Positions 15,656 to 25,380 of a DNA stretch of 64,000 bases are shown here, piece after piece (within the stretch, counting starts at the first letter, position 1; every line of letters begins with the position of its first letter). The position numbers and the translations under genes were made by a program. The stretch is from DASSUW01 sp963740605 (lineage in GTDB: Bacteria > Actinomycetota > Thermoleophilia > Solirubrobacterales > Solirubrobacteraceae), in NCBI GenBank assembly GCA_963740605.1, contig CAVUFC010000027.1, positions 1 through 64,000 on the forward strand, read 5' to 3'. The notes under the pieces are model-generated. The model had not been told where the DNA came from and did not search any database. It worked only from the letters and a program-made list of their open reading frames with translations.

Positions 15656-16435
15656 ATGACCCTCGTCCTGACCGAAGACGTCGGCCCCGTCCGGCACGTG
15701 ATCCTGAACCGGCCCGAGAAGCGCAATGCGTTCAACGCCGAGCTGATCGCCGCGACCGGCGAAGCGCTGCGCGACGCAGCCGCCGACAACGCCGTCCGCT
15801 GCGTGGTTCTACGCGGCGCCGGCCCGATGTTCTCCTCCGGCATGGACCTCGCGTCACTCGCCGGGCTGTCCGAGACGCCGGAGAAGCTGCGCGCGTTCCG
15901 GCGCGAGATCCTCGACGCCTGGAACCGCGCCGAGGAGATGCCGAAGCCGTCGATCTGCGTCATCCACGGCGCCTGCATCGGCGGGGCGATGGAGCTCGCG
16001 CTCGCGTGCGACCTGCGCGTCATCGCCTCCGATGCCGTCGTCGGGCTGCCGGAGACGCGGATCGGCCTGATCCCGGATGTCGGCGGGTCGTCGCGCCTGC
16101 CGGCGGTGGTCGGCCTCGGCCGCGCGAAGGAGCTGATCATGACCGGCAAGCTGATCGGCGGCGAGGAGGCCGAGCGGATCGGGCTCGCCAACCGCGTCGC
16201 CCCGCCCGACGAGCTCGAGGCCGCGACCCAGACGCTGGTGGACGAGCTGCTGGCGTGCGCGCCGGTCGCCGTCGGGCTCGCGAAGCGGGTGATGGACGCG
16301 TCCGCACGGCCGGCGCTGTCCACGACGCTCGAGCTCGAAGTGGCGATGCAGGAGCGCTGCGCGGCCACCGCGGACTTCGCCGAAGGTGCCGCCGCGTTCC
16401 GCGAGAAGCGCCAGCCGGAGTTCTCGGGCAGCTAG
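15656..16435 (+). CDS. Enoyl-CoA hydratase/isomerase family protein
   Basis: 259 aa, the standard crotonase length. The first oxyanion-hole block is FSSGMDLASLAG near 61-72 and the second is GACIGGAMELALACDLRV near 105-122, carrying the hydratase-type glutamate. ETRIGLIPDVGGSSRLP near 133-149 supplies the second glutamate position. It acts on CoA thioesters in beta-oxidation or related routes; the substrate is not defined. The ATG is 6 bp after TACGCT (15644-15649), so the message is probably leaderless. It is divergent from the lysozyme gene and is followed within 10 bp by a shared intergenic palindromic element. Confidence 0.9.
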   Translation: MTLVLTEDVGPVRHVILNRPEKRNAFNAELIAATGEALRDAAADNAVRCVVLRGAGPMFSSGMDLASLAGLSETPEKLRAFRREILDAWNRAEEMPKPSICVIHGACIGGAMELALACDLRVIASDAVVGLPETRIGLIPDVGGSSRLPAVVGLGRAKELIMTGKLIGGEEAERIGLANRVAPPDELEAATQTLVDELLACAPVAVGLAKRVMDASARPALSTTLELEVAMQERCAATADFAEGAAAFREKRQPEFSGS

Positions 16436-16444
16436 CCAATCTCG

Positions 16445-16614
16445 AACTGCGGCTGGGTGGGGGGTCGAGGGTCCGCCCGATGCGGCGGTCCGTTGGCGGA
16501 TAAACCACCGCATAGGTGGCTTATCCGCCACGGTGGCGCGAAAGCCGCGATATGCGCGGTTTATCCGCCACGACCCGGCGCCGCCCACCGATCGCGGCCC
16601 TCAATGCCGAAGTT
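16445..16614. repeat. Intergenic palindromic element, copy B (L-to-R)
   Basis: The left end AACTGCGGCTGGGTGGGG and the right end TCAATGCCGAAGTT match the family termini. The core holds two adjacent hairpins. The first has arms TGGCGGATAA/TTATCCGCCA plus CCACC/GGTGG around GCATA (about 16493-16530). The second has GTGGCG/CGCCAC and CCGCG/CGCGG around ATATG (about 16532-16571). It lies between convergent genes, 9 bp after one stop and 28 bp from the other. Confidence 0.85.
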
Positions 16615-16642
16615 CGCCCGTGCGGAGACACGGCACGCGCAC

Positions 16643-17455
16643 CTAGCCCTTGATCGCGCCGGTGAGGCCGCCGACGATCCGGCGCTCGGCGAACACGAAG
16701 AAGGCGAGCGACGGCACCATCGACAGCGCGGTGAACGCGAGTATTCGCGCAGTGTCCTGGGTGTACTGGGACTGGAACGCCGCGACCCCGAGCGGCAGCG
16801 TGAAGTGCGCCATGTCGTTGAAGACGACGAGCGGCAGCAGGTAGAAGTTCCAGCTCGTCACGAACGCGAGGATCGCCACCGTGCTGAGCGCCGGCTTGGA
16901 CAGGGGCAGCAGGATCCGCCAGAAGAACACCAGCCGGGTGGCGCCGTCGACCACCGCCGCGTCCTCCAGCTCGCCCGGGATCGCACGCATGAACGGCCGC
17001 AGGATCACGATCGTGATCGGGAGCGAGAACGCCGCCTCCGGGATCGCCACGCCGAGCGGGTTCTCGAGCAGCCCGACGTTGCGCAGCACCAGGTACAGCG
17101 GCAGCGTCGCCACGCCGAGCGGGAACAGCAGGCCGAGCGTGAAGAGCGTGTAGATGCTCTCGCGACCGCGGAACGTGTAGCGCGACAGCGCGAACGCGGC
17201 CATCGCCCCCAGCCCGACGGCGAGCACCGTGGCGATCACCGCGATCACCGCGCTGTTGCGCAGGAAGCGCCAGAAGTCCGGCGACGTGAGGACGAAGCGG
17301 TAGTTGTCCCACACGAACGGGTCCGGCAGGCCGGCGGGCGCCTCGTTGATCTGCGCCGTCGTCCGGAACCCGCCGAGCACTACGAAGATCAGCGGGACGA
17401 TCGTTAATCCGACGATCAGGATCGCCGCGAGGTAGGTCGCCGTCCGCCGGGTCAC
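16643..17455 (-). CDS. Carbohydrate ABC transporter permease (MalG type)
   Basis: 270 aa with six membrane helices. The ATPase-contact loop EDAAVVDGATRLVFFWRILLPL near 175-196 (EAA motif) is intact. The GTG start overlaps the upstream permease stop by 4 bp. It is the last gene of the operon of binding protein and two permeases, and likely imports an oligosaccharide. No ATPase gene is present; many actinobacteria use a shared MsmK-type ATPase encoded elsewhere. Regulation is through the LacI-type operator near 19.73 kb. Confidence 0.93.
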   Translation of the reverse strand: MTRRTATYLAAILIVGLTIVPLIFVVLGGFRTTAQINEAPAGLPDPFVWDNYRFVLTSPDFWRFLRNSAVIAVIATVLAVGLGAMAAFALSRYTFRGRESIYTLFTLGLLFPLGVATLPLYLVLRNVGLLENPLGVAIPEAAFSLPITIVILRPFMRAIPGELEDAAVVDGATRLVFFWRILLPLSKPALSTVAILAFVTSWNFYLLPLVVFNDMAHFTLPLGVAAFQSQYTQDTARILAFTALSMVPSLAFFVFAERRIVGGLTGAIKG

Positions 17456-18327
17456 GCGCCCACCATCCGCGTGATCGCGCCCTCGGTGTCGCGCCGCAGG
17501 GCGAATCGCTGCCAGGCGAGCGCGAACGCGAAGCAGATCATGAACAGGATCACCGCGACCGCGCTGCCGTAGCCGAACTCGTAGCGCCGGAACCCGCGGT
17601 CGAACAGGTACGTCGCCATCGTCGCCGAGGCGCCGGCCGGGCCGCCCGCGGTCATGATCCAGACGATGTCGAACAGCTGCAGGGAGCCGATGATCGACAG
17701 GAAGACCCAGATCCGGATCGTCGGCCCGAGCAGCGGCAGCACGACGCGCCGCGTCGTCTGCCATGGGGTCGCGCCGTCGAGCGCGGCCGCCTCGCGCAGC
17801 TCGGGCGGGATCGCCTGGAGCCCGGCGAGCAGGAGGATGATCCCGAAGCCGATGTACTTCCAGGTAATCACGACGAACAGCGAGTAGAGGACGATGTTCT
17901 CGTCGGCCAGCCACTGATGGACGAGCGAGCCGAGGCCGACCGCCCGCAGCACGCTGTCGACGAAGCCGTCGGGCTGGAGGAGCTGCAGCCAGATCACCGC
18001 CGTGATCGCCTCTGACAGCACGTACGGCGCGAACACGACCAGCCGCAGGAACGCGCGCCCGCGCAGCCGCCGGTTGAGCAGCAGCGCGAGCGCGATGCTG
18101 AGCGGGAGCTGGATGAGCAGCGACAGCGCCGCGATCGTCAGGTTGTGCAGAACGGCGTGCTGGAAGACGTCGTCCGTCAGCGCGCGCTTGTAGTTGTCCA
18201 GGCCGACGAAGTCGGTGACCGGACCGAAGCCGTTCCACTCATGCAGGCTGTAGTACGCAGCGACGCCGATCGGCACCAGCACGAAGCCGACGAACAGCAC
18301 CAGCGCCGGGCCGAGCAGCAGCGCCAG
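17452..18327 (-). CDS. Carbohydrate ABC transporter permease (MalF type), start uncertain
   Basis: About 291 aa with six membrane helices and the EAA loop REAALDGATPWQTTRRVVLPL near 195. The first helix begins ALLLGPALVLFVGFVLVP. No ATG, GTG or TTG lies between the preceding stop codon (18360-18362) and this helix in the right frame. A CTG at 18327 is taken as the start because it keeps the whole helix; the first GTG, at 18300, would cut into it. Basic residues just before the CTG (RHRPRHRQR) look like a genuine N-terminus, so initiation further upstream at an unusual codon is also possible. Confidence 0.85.
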   Translation of the reverse strand: MALLLGPALVLFVGFVLVPIGVAAYYSLHEWNGFGPVTDFVGLDNYKRALTDDVFQHAVLHNLTIAALSLLIQLPLSIALALLLNRRLRGRAFLRLVVFAPYVLSEAITAVIWLQLLQPDGFVDSVLRAVGLGSLVHQWLADENIVLYSLFVVITWKYIGFGIILLLAGLQAIPPELREAAALDGATPWQTTRRVVLPLLGPTIRIWVFLSIIGSLQLFDIVWIMTAGGPAGASATMATYLFDRGFRRYEFGYGSAVAVILFMICFAFALAWQRFALRRDTEGAITRMVGA

Positions 18328-18359
18328 CTCGAGTCGCTGGCGGTGCCGGGGCCGATGCC

Positions 18360-19658
18360 TTACTCGTTCACTGACTTGGCGATCGCCTCCCCGTCGCCCT
18401 TGCCGGCGAAGAAGTTCGCCACCGCGTCGTCGAGCGCCTGACCCGCGCTCGTCGGCAACGCGATGTCGAAGTACGTCTGGATGTAGGACGCGTTCGCCGC
18501 GAAGTCCTGCACCGTCTTGACCGTCGGGTCCTTGATCGCCGACGCCGCCGCCGCGTTCACCGGCAGTGCCGCCGCGCCCGACGACACCAGCTGCTTCTGG
18601 ACGTCCGTCCCCGTCACGTACTTGAGGAACTCGACGCATGCGTTCGTCGCCTCCGTGGTGCATGAGAAGCCATCGCCGCCGCCGAGCGCGACGTCAGGAT
18701 CGCCCTGGCCGCCTTCGACCGCCGGGAACGGGAACCAGCCGAGCTTGCTGTTGAGCTTCTTGTCGGACGTCAGGGCGGCCATCGTGCCCGGCTCCCACGT
18801 GCCCTGCAGCTCCATCGCCGCCTTGCCGTTGGCGACCATGCCCGCGGAGCTGCCCGCGCCCTGCTGCGCCGGTGTGCCGAGGAAGCCGGTCTGGAACGGC
18901 TTCGTGTCGAGGAACTTCTGCATGTCCTCGCTCGCCTTGGCGAAGCAGCCGTCGCTGAGATCCTGGTTCTTCATCGCGGTCTTCAGCGTGTCGGTCGAGC
19001 ACTCACGCAGGGCGAAGTACTCCCACCAGAAGGCGTCCGGCCAGCGGTCCTTGCCGCCGATGGCGACCGGCACGATGCCGGCGGACTTCAGCTTGCCGAT
19101 GTCGGCGTTGAGCTCGTCGATCGTCTTCGGCGGCGCCGTGATGCCCGCCTTGTCGAACAGGTCCTTGCGGTACCAGAAGCCCACCACGTGGAGCGAGAAC
19201 GGCACGCCGTACTGCTTGCCGTCGACCTGCCAGCCGCCGGCGGCCGCGCCGACCTGGTTGATCCAGGGCTGCGCCGCGCTGGTGATGTCCATCACCTTGC
19301 CGGACGGGATCTGGGACGCCATCTGGCCGCCGCCCCACTGCTGGTAGATGCTCGGCGGGTCGCTCGACTGCAGGGCGAGCGGCACCTTGGTGGTGAACTG
19401 CTCGTTCTGGATCGGCTCGACCTTCATGGTCACGTCCGGATTGGCCGCGTGAAAGCCGTCGGCGGCTTGCTGCCAGACGCCCTTGAGCGGATCGGAGGTG
19501 CCGTTGTGCCACCACGTCAGCGTGACCGGACCCTCTGCCTTCTTGGTGGCAGAACCGCTGCTACTGCTGCTGTCGTCGCCGCCACACGCGACGACTCCCC
19601 CGGCGAGCGCCGCGCAGGCCAGCAAGGCCAATGCGCCGCGAGCTCGGATGCTGCGCAT
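18360..19658 (-). CDS. Extracellular sugar-binding lipoprotein of ABC importer
   Basis: 432 aa. The signal peptide has basic RSIRARG, a hydrophobic stretch and lipobox VVAC, with the anchoring cysteine near residue 25, followed by a serine-rich linker. The mature part has WWHNGTSDPLKGVWQQ near 48 and the usual two-lobed carbohydrate-binding outline with SSAGMVANGKAAMELQG near 272. A strong ribosome-binding site, AGGAGGAGGAG, precedes the ATG. It binds the sugar outside the cell for the two downstream permeases. GH3 and CE7 neighbours suggest a plant-cell-wall oligosaccharide such as acetylated xylo-oligosaccharide. Confidence 0.95.
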   Translation of the reverse strand: MRSIRARGALALLACAALAGGVVACGGDDSSSSSGSATKKAEGPVTLTWWHNGTSDPLKGVWQQAADGFHAANPDVTMKVEPIQNEQFTTKVPLALQSSDPPSIYQQWGGGQMASQIPSGKVMDITSAAQPWINQVGAAAGGWQVDGKQYGVPFSLHVVGFWYRKDLFDKAGITAPPKTIDELNADIGKLKSAGIVPVAIGGKDRWPDAFWWEYFALRECSTDTLKTAMKNQDLSDGCFAKASEDMQKFLDTKPFQTGFLGTPAQQGAGSSAGMVANGKAAMELQGTWEPGTMAALTSDKKLNSKLGWFPFPAVEGGQGDPDVALGGGDGFSCTTEATNACVEFLKYVTGTDVQKQLVSSGAAALPVNAAAASAIKDPTVKTVQDFAANASYIQTYFDIALPTSAGQALDDAVANFFAGKGDGEAIAKSVNE

Positions 19659-19696
19659 GTCGATCCACTCCTCCTCCTGGATGACGGACGGCGTGA

Positions 19697-19725
19697 GTGT
19701 TACGCAACTCTCACAACTATGTCAA
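19697..19725 (-). promoter_or_regulatory. Sigma-70-type promoter of the sugar importer operon
   Basis: On the minus strand, TTGACA (complement of 19720-19725) and TAACAC (complement of 19697-19702) are 17 bp apart. This is the best consensus promoter in the window. Its -35 box directly abuts the CGTTATCGATAACG operator, so bound LacI-type repressor would block polymerase. Confidence 0.8.
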
Positions 19726-19726
19726 T

Positions 19727-19740
19727 CGTTATCGATAACG
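19727..19740. promoter_or_regulatory. LacI-family operator CGTTATCGATAACG
   Basis: A perfect 14-bp palindrome with a central CG, the usual form of LacI/PurR-family sites. It lies between the importer operon and the divergent lacI-type gene, overlaps the start of the importer -35 region, and is 27 bp upstream of the regulator ATG. It probably controls both directions. Confidence 0.85.
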
Positions 19741-19767
19741 TTTTAGGTCCTGTATGTTTCCCCCGCG

Positions 19768-20772
19768 ATGGAGTCCAAGGCTCGGGTGACCATCCGTGAC
19801 GTGGCATCGCGCGCGAGCGTGTCGGTTGCCACGGTCTCGAAGGTCCTCAACGATCGTCACGGCGTCGCCGCCGGCACGCACGCACGGGTGCGTGCCGTGA
19901 TCGACGAGCTCGGCTACGAGGCCAGCCTCGTCGCCCAGAGCCTGCGCAACCACCGCACCAACGTCATCGGGATCCTGGTCGCCGATCTCGAGCCGTTCAG
20001 CGCCGAGCTGCTGAAGGGCGCGGCCGACGCGATCCGCGAATCCGGCTTCGAGCTCGTCATCTACTCGGCCGGCGGCCGGGCGGCCGATCGCGAGGGCTGG
20101 GAGCGGCGCTACCTGAGCCGGCTGAGCGGCACGCTGATCGACGGCGCCGTGATCGTCACCCCCACCGTGGTCGACGCCTCTTACGGCGCGCCGATCGTCG
20201 CGGTCGACCCTCACACCGGCTCGTCGAGCCTGCCCACGATCGAGTCCGACAACCTGCACGGCGCCCAGCTCGCCACCGAGCACCTGCTCGGGCTCGGCCA
20301 CCGCCGGATCGCGATGCTGACCGGCCGGGGGGACCTGCAGTCGGCGCGGCTGCGCGAGGAGGGCCATCGCAAGGCGATGGTGGCCGCGGGCATAGCGCCG
20401 GACGAGCGGTTGATCCGGCTCGGCGGCTACAACGCGCCGGTGTCGGCCGAAGCCGCGCGCGACCTGCTCACCGGCGACGATCCGCCGACCGCCGTGTTCG
20501 CCGCCAACGACACGTCGGCGATCGCGACGATCGAGGTGGCCCGCGAGCTGGGCATGAGCGTGCCGGGCGATCTGTCCGTCGTCGGCTTCGACAACATCCC
20601 CGAGTCGGCGCTCTGCGAGCCGCCGCTGACCACCATCCAGCAACCGATCCGCGCGATGGGCCACCACGCGATCGAGATGCTGATCCGCCTGATCCGCGAC
20701 GACCCGCCCCCGATCACGCACGTCACGCTCGCCACCGAGCTCGTCGTGCGTCAGACCACCCGGACCCTGTGA
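19768..20772 (+). CDS. LacI-family transcriptional regulator of the sugar locus
   Basis: 334 aa. The helix-turn-helix TIRDVASRASVSVATVSKVL (residues 8-27) and hinge VAQSLRNHRTNVIGILV are typical, followed by a periplasmic-binding-protein-like effector domain with ESDNLHGAQLATEHLLGLGH near 151 and GFDNIPESALCEPPLTTI near 271. It presumably binds the palindrome at 19727-19740 and is released by a sugar ligand. A TATGTT box (19753-19758) is 9 bp before the ATG. Its stop overlaps the GH3 start by 4 bp. Confidence 0.95.
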   Translation: MESKARVTIRDVASRASVSVATVSKVLNDRHGVAAGTHARVRAVIDELGYEASLVAQSLRNHRTNVIGILVADLEPFSAELLKGAADAIRESGFELVIYSAGGRAADREGWERRYLSRLSGTLIDGAVIVTPTVVDASYGAPIVAVDPHTGSSSLPTIESDNLHGAQLATEHLLGLGHRRIAMLTGRGDLQSARLREEGHRKAMVAAGIAPDERLIRLGGYNAPVSAEAARDLLTGDDPPTAVFAANDTSAIATIEVARELGMSVPGDLSVVGFDNIPESALCEPPLTTIQQPIRAMGHHAIEMLIRLIRDDPPPITHVTLATELVVRQTTRTL

Positions 20773-23054
20773 CGATCGAGAGCACAGAGACCTGGCGCGA
20801 CACGAGCGCCGCCCCCGCCGACCGCGTCGCCGACGTGATCGGCCGGATGTCGCTGCGCGAGAAGCTCGCCCAGCTCACCGCCATCTGGGTCGGGATGGAG
20901 GCCGGCAGCGTGGCGCCGCACCAGCACGAGTTCGCCACCGCGCCGGGCGCGTGGAGCGAGCTGATCCGCGACGGGATCGGCCAGATGACGCGCGCGTTCG
21001 GCACCGCGCCGATCGACCCGGCGGCCGGCGCCCGCGGCGTCGCACAGCGCCAGCGCGAGGTGATGGCCGCGAGCCGCTTCGGCATCCCCGCGCTCGTGCA
21101 CGAGGAGTGCCTGACCGGGCTCGCCGCGTGGCAGGCGACCGTCTACCCGGCACCGCTTTCGTGGGGCGCGAGCTTCGATCCGGAGCTGATCGAGCGGATG
21201 GGCGCGCAGATCGGCGAATCGATGCGCCGGCTCGGCGTCCACCAAGGGCTGGCGCCGGTGCTCGACGTCGTGCGCGACCTGCGCTGGGGGCGCGTCGAGG
21301 AGACGATCGGAGAGGACCCGTACCTGGTGGGGACGATCGGCAGCGCCTACGTCCGCGGGATCGAGTCGACCGGCGTGATCGCGACGCTCAAGCACTTCGC
21401 CGGCTATTCGAGCTCGCGCGCCGGCCGCAACCTGGCGCCGGTGTCGATCGGTCCGCGCGAGCTCGCCGACGTGCTGCTGCCGCCGTTCGAGATGGCGCTG
21501 CGTGCGGGTGCGCGGTCCGTGATGAACTCCTACGCCGACAACGACGGCGTGCCCGTCGCCGCCGATCCGACGCTGCTGACCGAGCGGCTGCGCGGCGCCT
21601 ACGGGTTCACCGGCACGGTCGTCGCCGACTACTTCGCGGTCGCGTTCCTGCAGCGGCTCCACGGCGTCGCCGGGTCGCGTGGTGCCGCGGCCGGCCTGGC
21701 GCTGGCCGCGGGGATCGATGTCGAGCTCCCGCACGTCGACTGCTTCGGCGAGCCGCTGGCGGAGGCGGTGGAGGCCGGCGACGTGGATCTCGCGCTGGTC
21801 GACCGTGCGCTCGAGCGCGTGCTGTTGCAGAAGTGCGAGCTCGGGCTGCTCGACGCCGATTACGCGCCAGAGGTCGACGCCGACCCGGATCCCGACGGCG
21901 AGGCGGCGCGCGCTCTCGCCGGCGACCTGGCGCGGCGCTCGATCGTGCTGCTGCAGAACGACGGGACGCTGCCGCTGGCCGCCGGCCGGCGCGTGGCGGT
22001 CGTGGGGCCGCGCGCGGACGACGCGCACGCGCTGATGGGCTGTTACGCGTTCCCCGTCCACGTCGGCGCGCACCATCCCGAGGTGCCGATGGGGATCGAG
22101 GCACCCACGGTGCTCGACGCGTTGCGGGACGACTTCCGCGTCGCCTTCGCGGAGGGGTGCCCGGTGCTCGGCGGCGACGACGCGGGGATCGCCGCCGCGA
22201 CGGAGGTCGCCGGCGAGGCCGATGTCTGCGTCGTCGTCCTGGGCGACCGGGCGGGGCTGTTCGGTCGCGGTACGTCGGGCGAGGGCTGCGACGCGACCGA
22301 CCTGCGGCTGCCCGGCCGCCAGGAGGAGCTGCTCGAGGCGCTGCTCGCCACTGGCACGCCGGTCGTGCTCGTGCTGCTGGTCGGCCGCCCGTACGACATC
22401 TCACGCCAGGCCGACCGGCTCGCCGCGGTCGTGTGCGGGTTCTATGCGGGCGAGGAGGGTGCGCACGCGCTGGCCGACGTGCTGGCCGGCCGCGTCAACC
22501 CGTCCGGCCGCCTGCCGGTCCACTTCCCGTCCGCGTCCGAGAGCCAGCCGTCCACCTATCTCGCAGCGCCACTCGGACAGCGGTCCGAGGTCAGCACGGT
22601 CGACCCGACGGCGCTGTTCCCGTTCGGGCACGGGCTGTCGTACGCGCCGGCCACGTGGCTCGACGTGGCGCGCCTGTCGGCCGAGCGGTGGCCGACCGAC
22701 GACGCGATCGAGATCGCGGTGACGCTGCGCAACGACACCGGCATCGCGACGTCCGAGGTGGTGCAGGTCTATCTGCACGATCCGGTCGCAGAGGTCGCGC
22801 GGCCGGTGCAGCAGCTGATCGGCGCCGCGCGGGTCGACCTCGCACCGGCGGCGACCCGCACCGTCTCGCTCACGCTGCACGCCGACCTCACGTCGTACAC
22901 GGGCCGCGACGGCATCCGGATCGTCGAGCCGGGCGAGGTCGAGCTGCGAGTCGGCGCGTCGAGCGCCGACATCCGAGCCGTGCTGCGATTCGTGCTCGCC
23001 GGTCCGCGGCGCGAAGTGGGCTTCGACCGCACGCTCATGGCTGTCGTCGCATAG
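20769..23054 (+). CDS. Glycoside hydrolase family 3 (beta-glucosidase/beta-xylosidase)
   Basis: 761 aa, a full GH3 enzyme. The N-terminal barrel has GVHQGLAPVLDVVRDLRWGR (near 157) and KHFAGYSSSRAGRN (near 204). The nucleophile aspartate is in GTVVADYFAVAFL near residue 283. The second domain and the C-terminal fibronectin-III-like part (PFGHGLSY near 617, then beta-strands) are present. No signal peptide, so imported oligosaccharides are likely cleaved in the cytosol. It starts at a GTG overlapping the lacI-type stop and lies between the regulator and the acetyl esterase. Confidence 0.93.
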   Translation: MTIESTETWRDTSAAPADRVADVIGRMSLREKLAQLTAIWVGMEAGSVAPHQHEFATAPGAWSELIRDGIGQMTRAFGTAPIDPAAGARGVAQRQREVMAASRFGIPALVHEECLTGLAAWQATVYPAPLSWGASFDPELIERMGAQIGESMRRLGVHQGLAPVLDVVRDLRWGRVEETIGEDPYLVGTIGSAYVRGIESTGVIATLKHFAGYSSSRAGRNLAPVSIGPRELADVLLPPFEMALRAGARSVMNSYADNDGVPVAADPTLLTERLRGAYGFTGTVVADYFAVAFLQRLHGVAGSRGAAAGLALAAGIDVELPHVDCFGEPLAEAVEAGDVDLALVDRALERVLLQKCELGLLDADYAPEVDADPDPDGEAARALAGDLARRSIVLLQNDGTLPLAAGRRVAVVGPRADDAHALMGCYAFPVHVGAHHPEVPMGIEAPTVLDALRDDFRVAFAEGCPVLGGDDAGIAAATEVAGEADVCVVVLGDRAGLFGRGTSGEGCDATDLRLPGRQEELLEALLATGTPVVLVLLVGRPYDISRQADRLAAVVCGFYAGEEGAHALADVLAGRVNPSGRLPVHFPSASESQPSTYLAAPLGQRSEVSTVDPTALFPFGHGLSYAPATWLDVARLSAERWPTDDAIEIAVTLRNDTGIATSEVVQVYLHDPVAEVARPVQQLIGAARVDLAPAATRTVSLTLHADLTSYTGRDGIRIVEPGEVELRVGASSADIRAVLRFVLAGPRREVGFDRTLMAVVA

Positions 23055-23064
23055 CCTGCGGCGC

Positions 23065-24021
23065 ATGTTCGTCGACCTCCCGCTGGACGAGCTGCGCGAG
23101 TACCGGCCCGACGTCGCCGAGCCCGCCGACTTCAGCGCGTTCTGGGAGGGCGAGCTCGCGGCGGCCCGCGCGTTCGGCGGCGCGCCGGAGTTCGTGGCGG
23201 TCGACTCGCCGATCCGGCACGCCGAGGTGTTCGACGTCACGTTCCCCGGGCATGGCGGCACGCCGATCAAGGCGTGGCTGCTCGCGCCGCGCGACGCGCC
23301 GCCGGGCGCCGCGTTCGTGGTCGAATACATCGGCTACGGAGGCGGCCGCGGCGATCCGCTCGACTGGCTCACGTTCTCCAGCGCCGGGCACCCGCACCTG
23401 ATCATGGACCTGCGCGGGCAGGGCGGCGGCTGGCGCGGCGCCGACACGCCGGATGCGGGCGACGCCGGCGCCCCGAGCACGCCCGGCTTCCTCACGCGCG
23501 GCATCGCCGACCCGCACGACCACTACTACACACGGCTGTTCGTGGACGCGGCGCGCGCGGTCGACGCCGCGCGGGCGCACCCGATCGCCGCCGGGCGCCC
23601 GGTCGTCGTGAGCGGCCCGAGCCAGGGCGGCGGGCTGTCGATCGCCGCCGCCCATCTGGGCGCCGTGGCGGCGACGATGCCCGACGTCCCGTTCCTGTCG
23701 CACTTCCGGCGGGCGGCGGAGATCACCGACGAACGCCCGTACCGCGAGCTGATCGAGTTCTGTTCGGTACACAGCGACCGTGTCGACGAGGTGTTCGCCA
23801 CGCTGTCGTACATCGACGTGGTCAACCACGGCCGCCACGCCTCGGTGCCGGCGCTGTTCTCGGTCGGGCTGATCGACGAGATCACCCCCGCGTCGACGGT
23901 GTTCGCCGCGTACAACCACTACGGCGGCCCGAAGCAGATCGCCGTCTACCCGTTCAACGGGCACGAGGGCGGCCAGACCCGGCACCTGAAGGCCAAGCTC
24001 GCCTTCCTCGCCGATCTGTGA
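23065..24021 (+). CDS. Acetyl-xylan esterase / cephalosporin-C deacetylase (CE7)
   Basis: 318 aa, standard CE7 length, cytosolic. The alpha/beta-hydrolase nucleophile elbow GPSQGGG lies near residue 186, the catalytic aspartate in LIDEITPAS near 274 and the histidine in NGHEGG near 303. The family motif DLRGQGG near 112 is present. It removes acetyl groups from imported oligosaccharides, complementing the GH3 enzyme. The ATG is 7 bp after TAGCCT (23052-23057), whose TAG is also the GH3 stop, so this gene may be made both by readthrough and from its own leaderless start. Confidence 0.93.
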   Translation: MFVDLPLDELREYRPDVAEPADFSAFWEGELAAARAFGGAPEFVAVDSPIRHAEVFDVTFPGHGGTPIKAWLLAPRDAPPGAAFVVEYIGYGGGRGDPLDWLTFSSAGHPHLIMDLRGQGGGWRGADTPDAGDAGAPSTPGFLTRGIADPHDHYYTRLFVDAARAVDAARAHPIAAGRPVVVSGPSQGGGLSIAAAHLGAVAATMPDVPFLSHFRRAAEITDERPYRELIEFCSVHSDRVDEVFATLSYIDVVNHGRHASVPALFSVGLIDEITPASTVFAAYNHYGGPKQIAVYPFNGHEGGQTRHLKAKLAFLADL

Positions 24022-24360
24022 TCAGACGGACACGCGGCGCCGGCGCACCGCTCCCGCGGCGCCGGCCGCGACACCGGCTCCGACGAGCCCGAGTCCGATC
24101 AGCAGCGAGCCGTTGGTGTCGTCGTTCCGGGCGGGCGGCGTGTCGGCGACCGGACGGGGCGCCGCGGGCGGGGCCGTCGTGGGGATCGGGCGGACCGTGA
24201 AGGCATCGGTGTTGTCGTAGAAGAGGTCGCGGTGGTGCGCACGCGCTTGCGGTGACGGCGCGACAGAGCCGCCGGCCAGCGGCCTCGCCGGCGCGGGCGA
24301 GGTGGCGAGGACGGCAGTCGCCACGGCGGCGACCACGGCGTATCTGAGGCTGTGGGGCAT
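24022..24360 (-). CDS. Small exported protein with C-terminal membrane anchor
   Basis: 112 aa: an N-terminal signal sequence (YAVVAAVATAVLATSPAPA), a proline/alanine-rich exposed stretch of about 50 residues, then a hydrophobic helix (LLIGLGLVGAGVAAGAAGAV) ended by RRRR. This is the layout of a wall-anchored or membrane-anchored surface protein. No family is recognised. Its stop is adjacent to the esterase stop (TGATCA), leaving no intergenic space. Confidence 0.7.
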   Translation of the reverse strand: MPHSLRYAVVAAVATAVLATSPAPARPLAGGSVAPSPQARAHHRDLFYDNTDAFTVRPIPTTAPPAAPRPVADTPPARNDDTNGSLLIGLGLVGAGVAAGAAGAVRRRRVSV

Positions 24361-24411
24361 GAGGGCACGATCCGCCGAGGCGGTTTCGGACCGCTTGCAA
24401 CGCGCTGTCGG

Positions 24412-25361
<950 letters not shown>

Positions 25362-25380
<19 letters not shown>

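Noticed and set aside
18328..18663. Upstream extension of the MalF-type permease to an ATG/GTG-type start at 18663
   Set aside because: The extension lies wholly in the sugar-binding protein gene, in another frame, and is Arg/Gly-rich; the true start is near 18327-18351.
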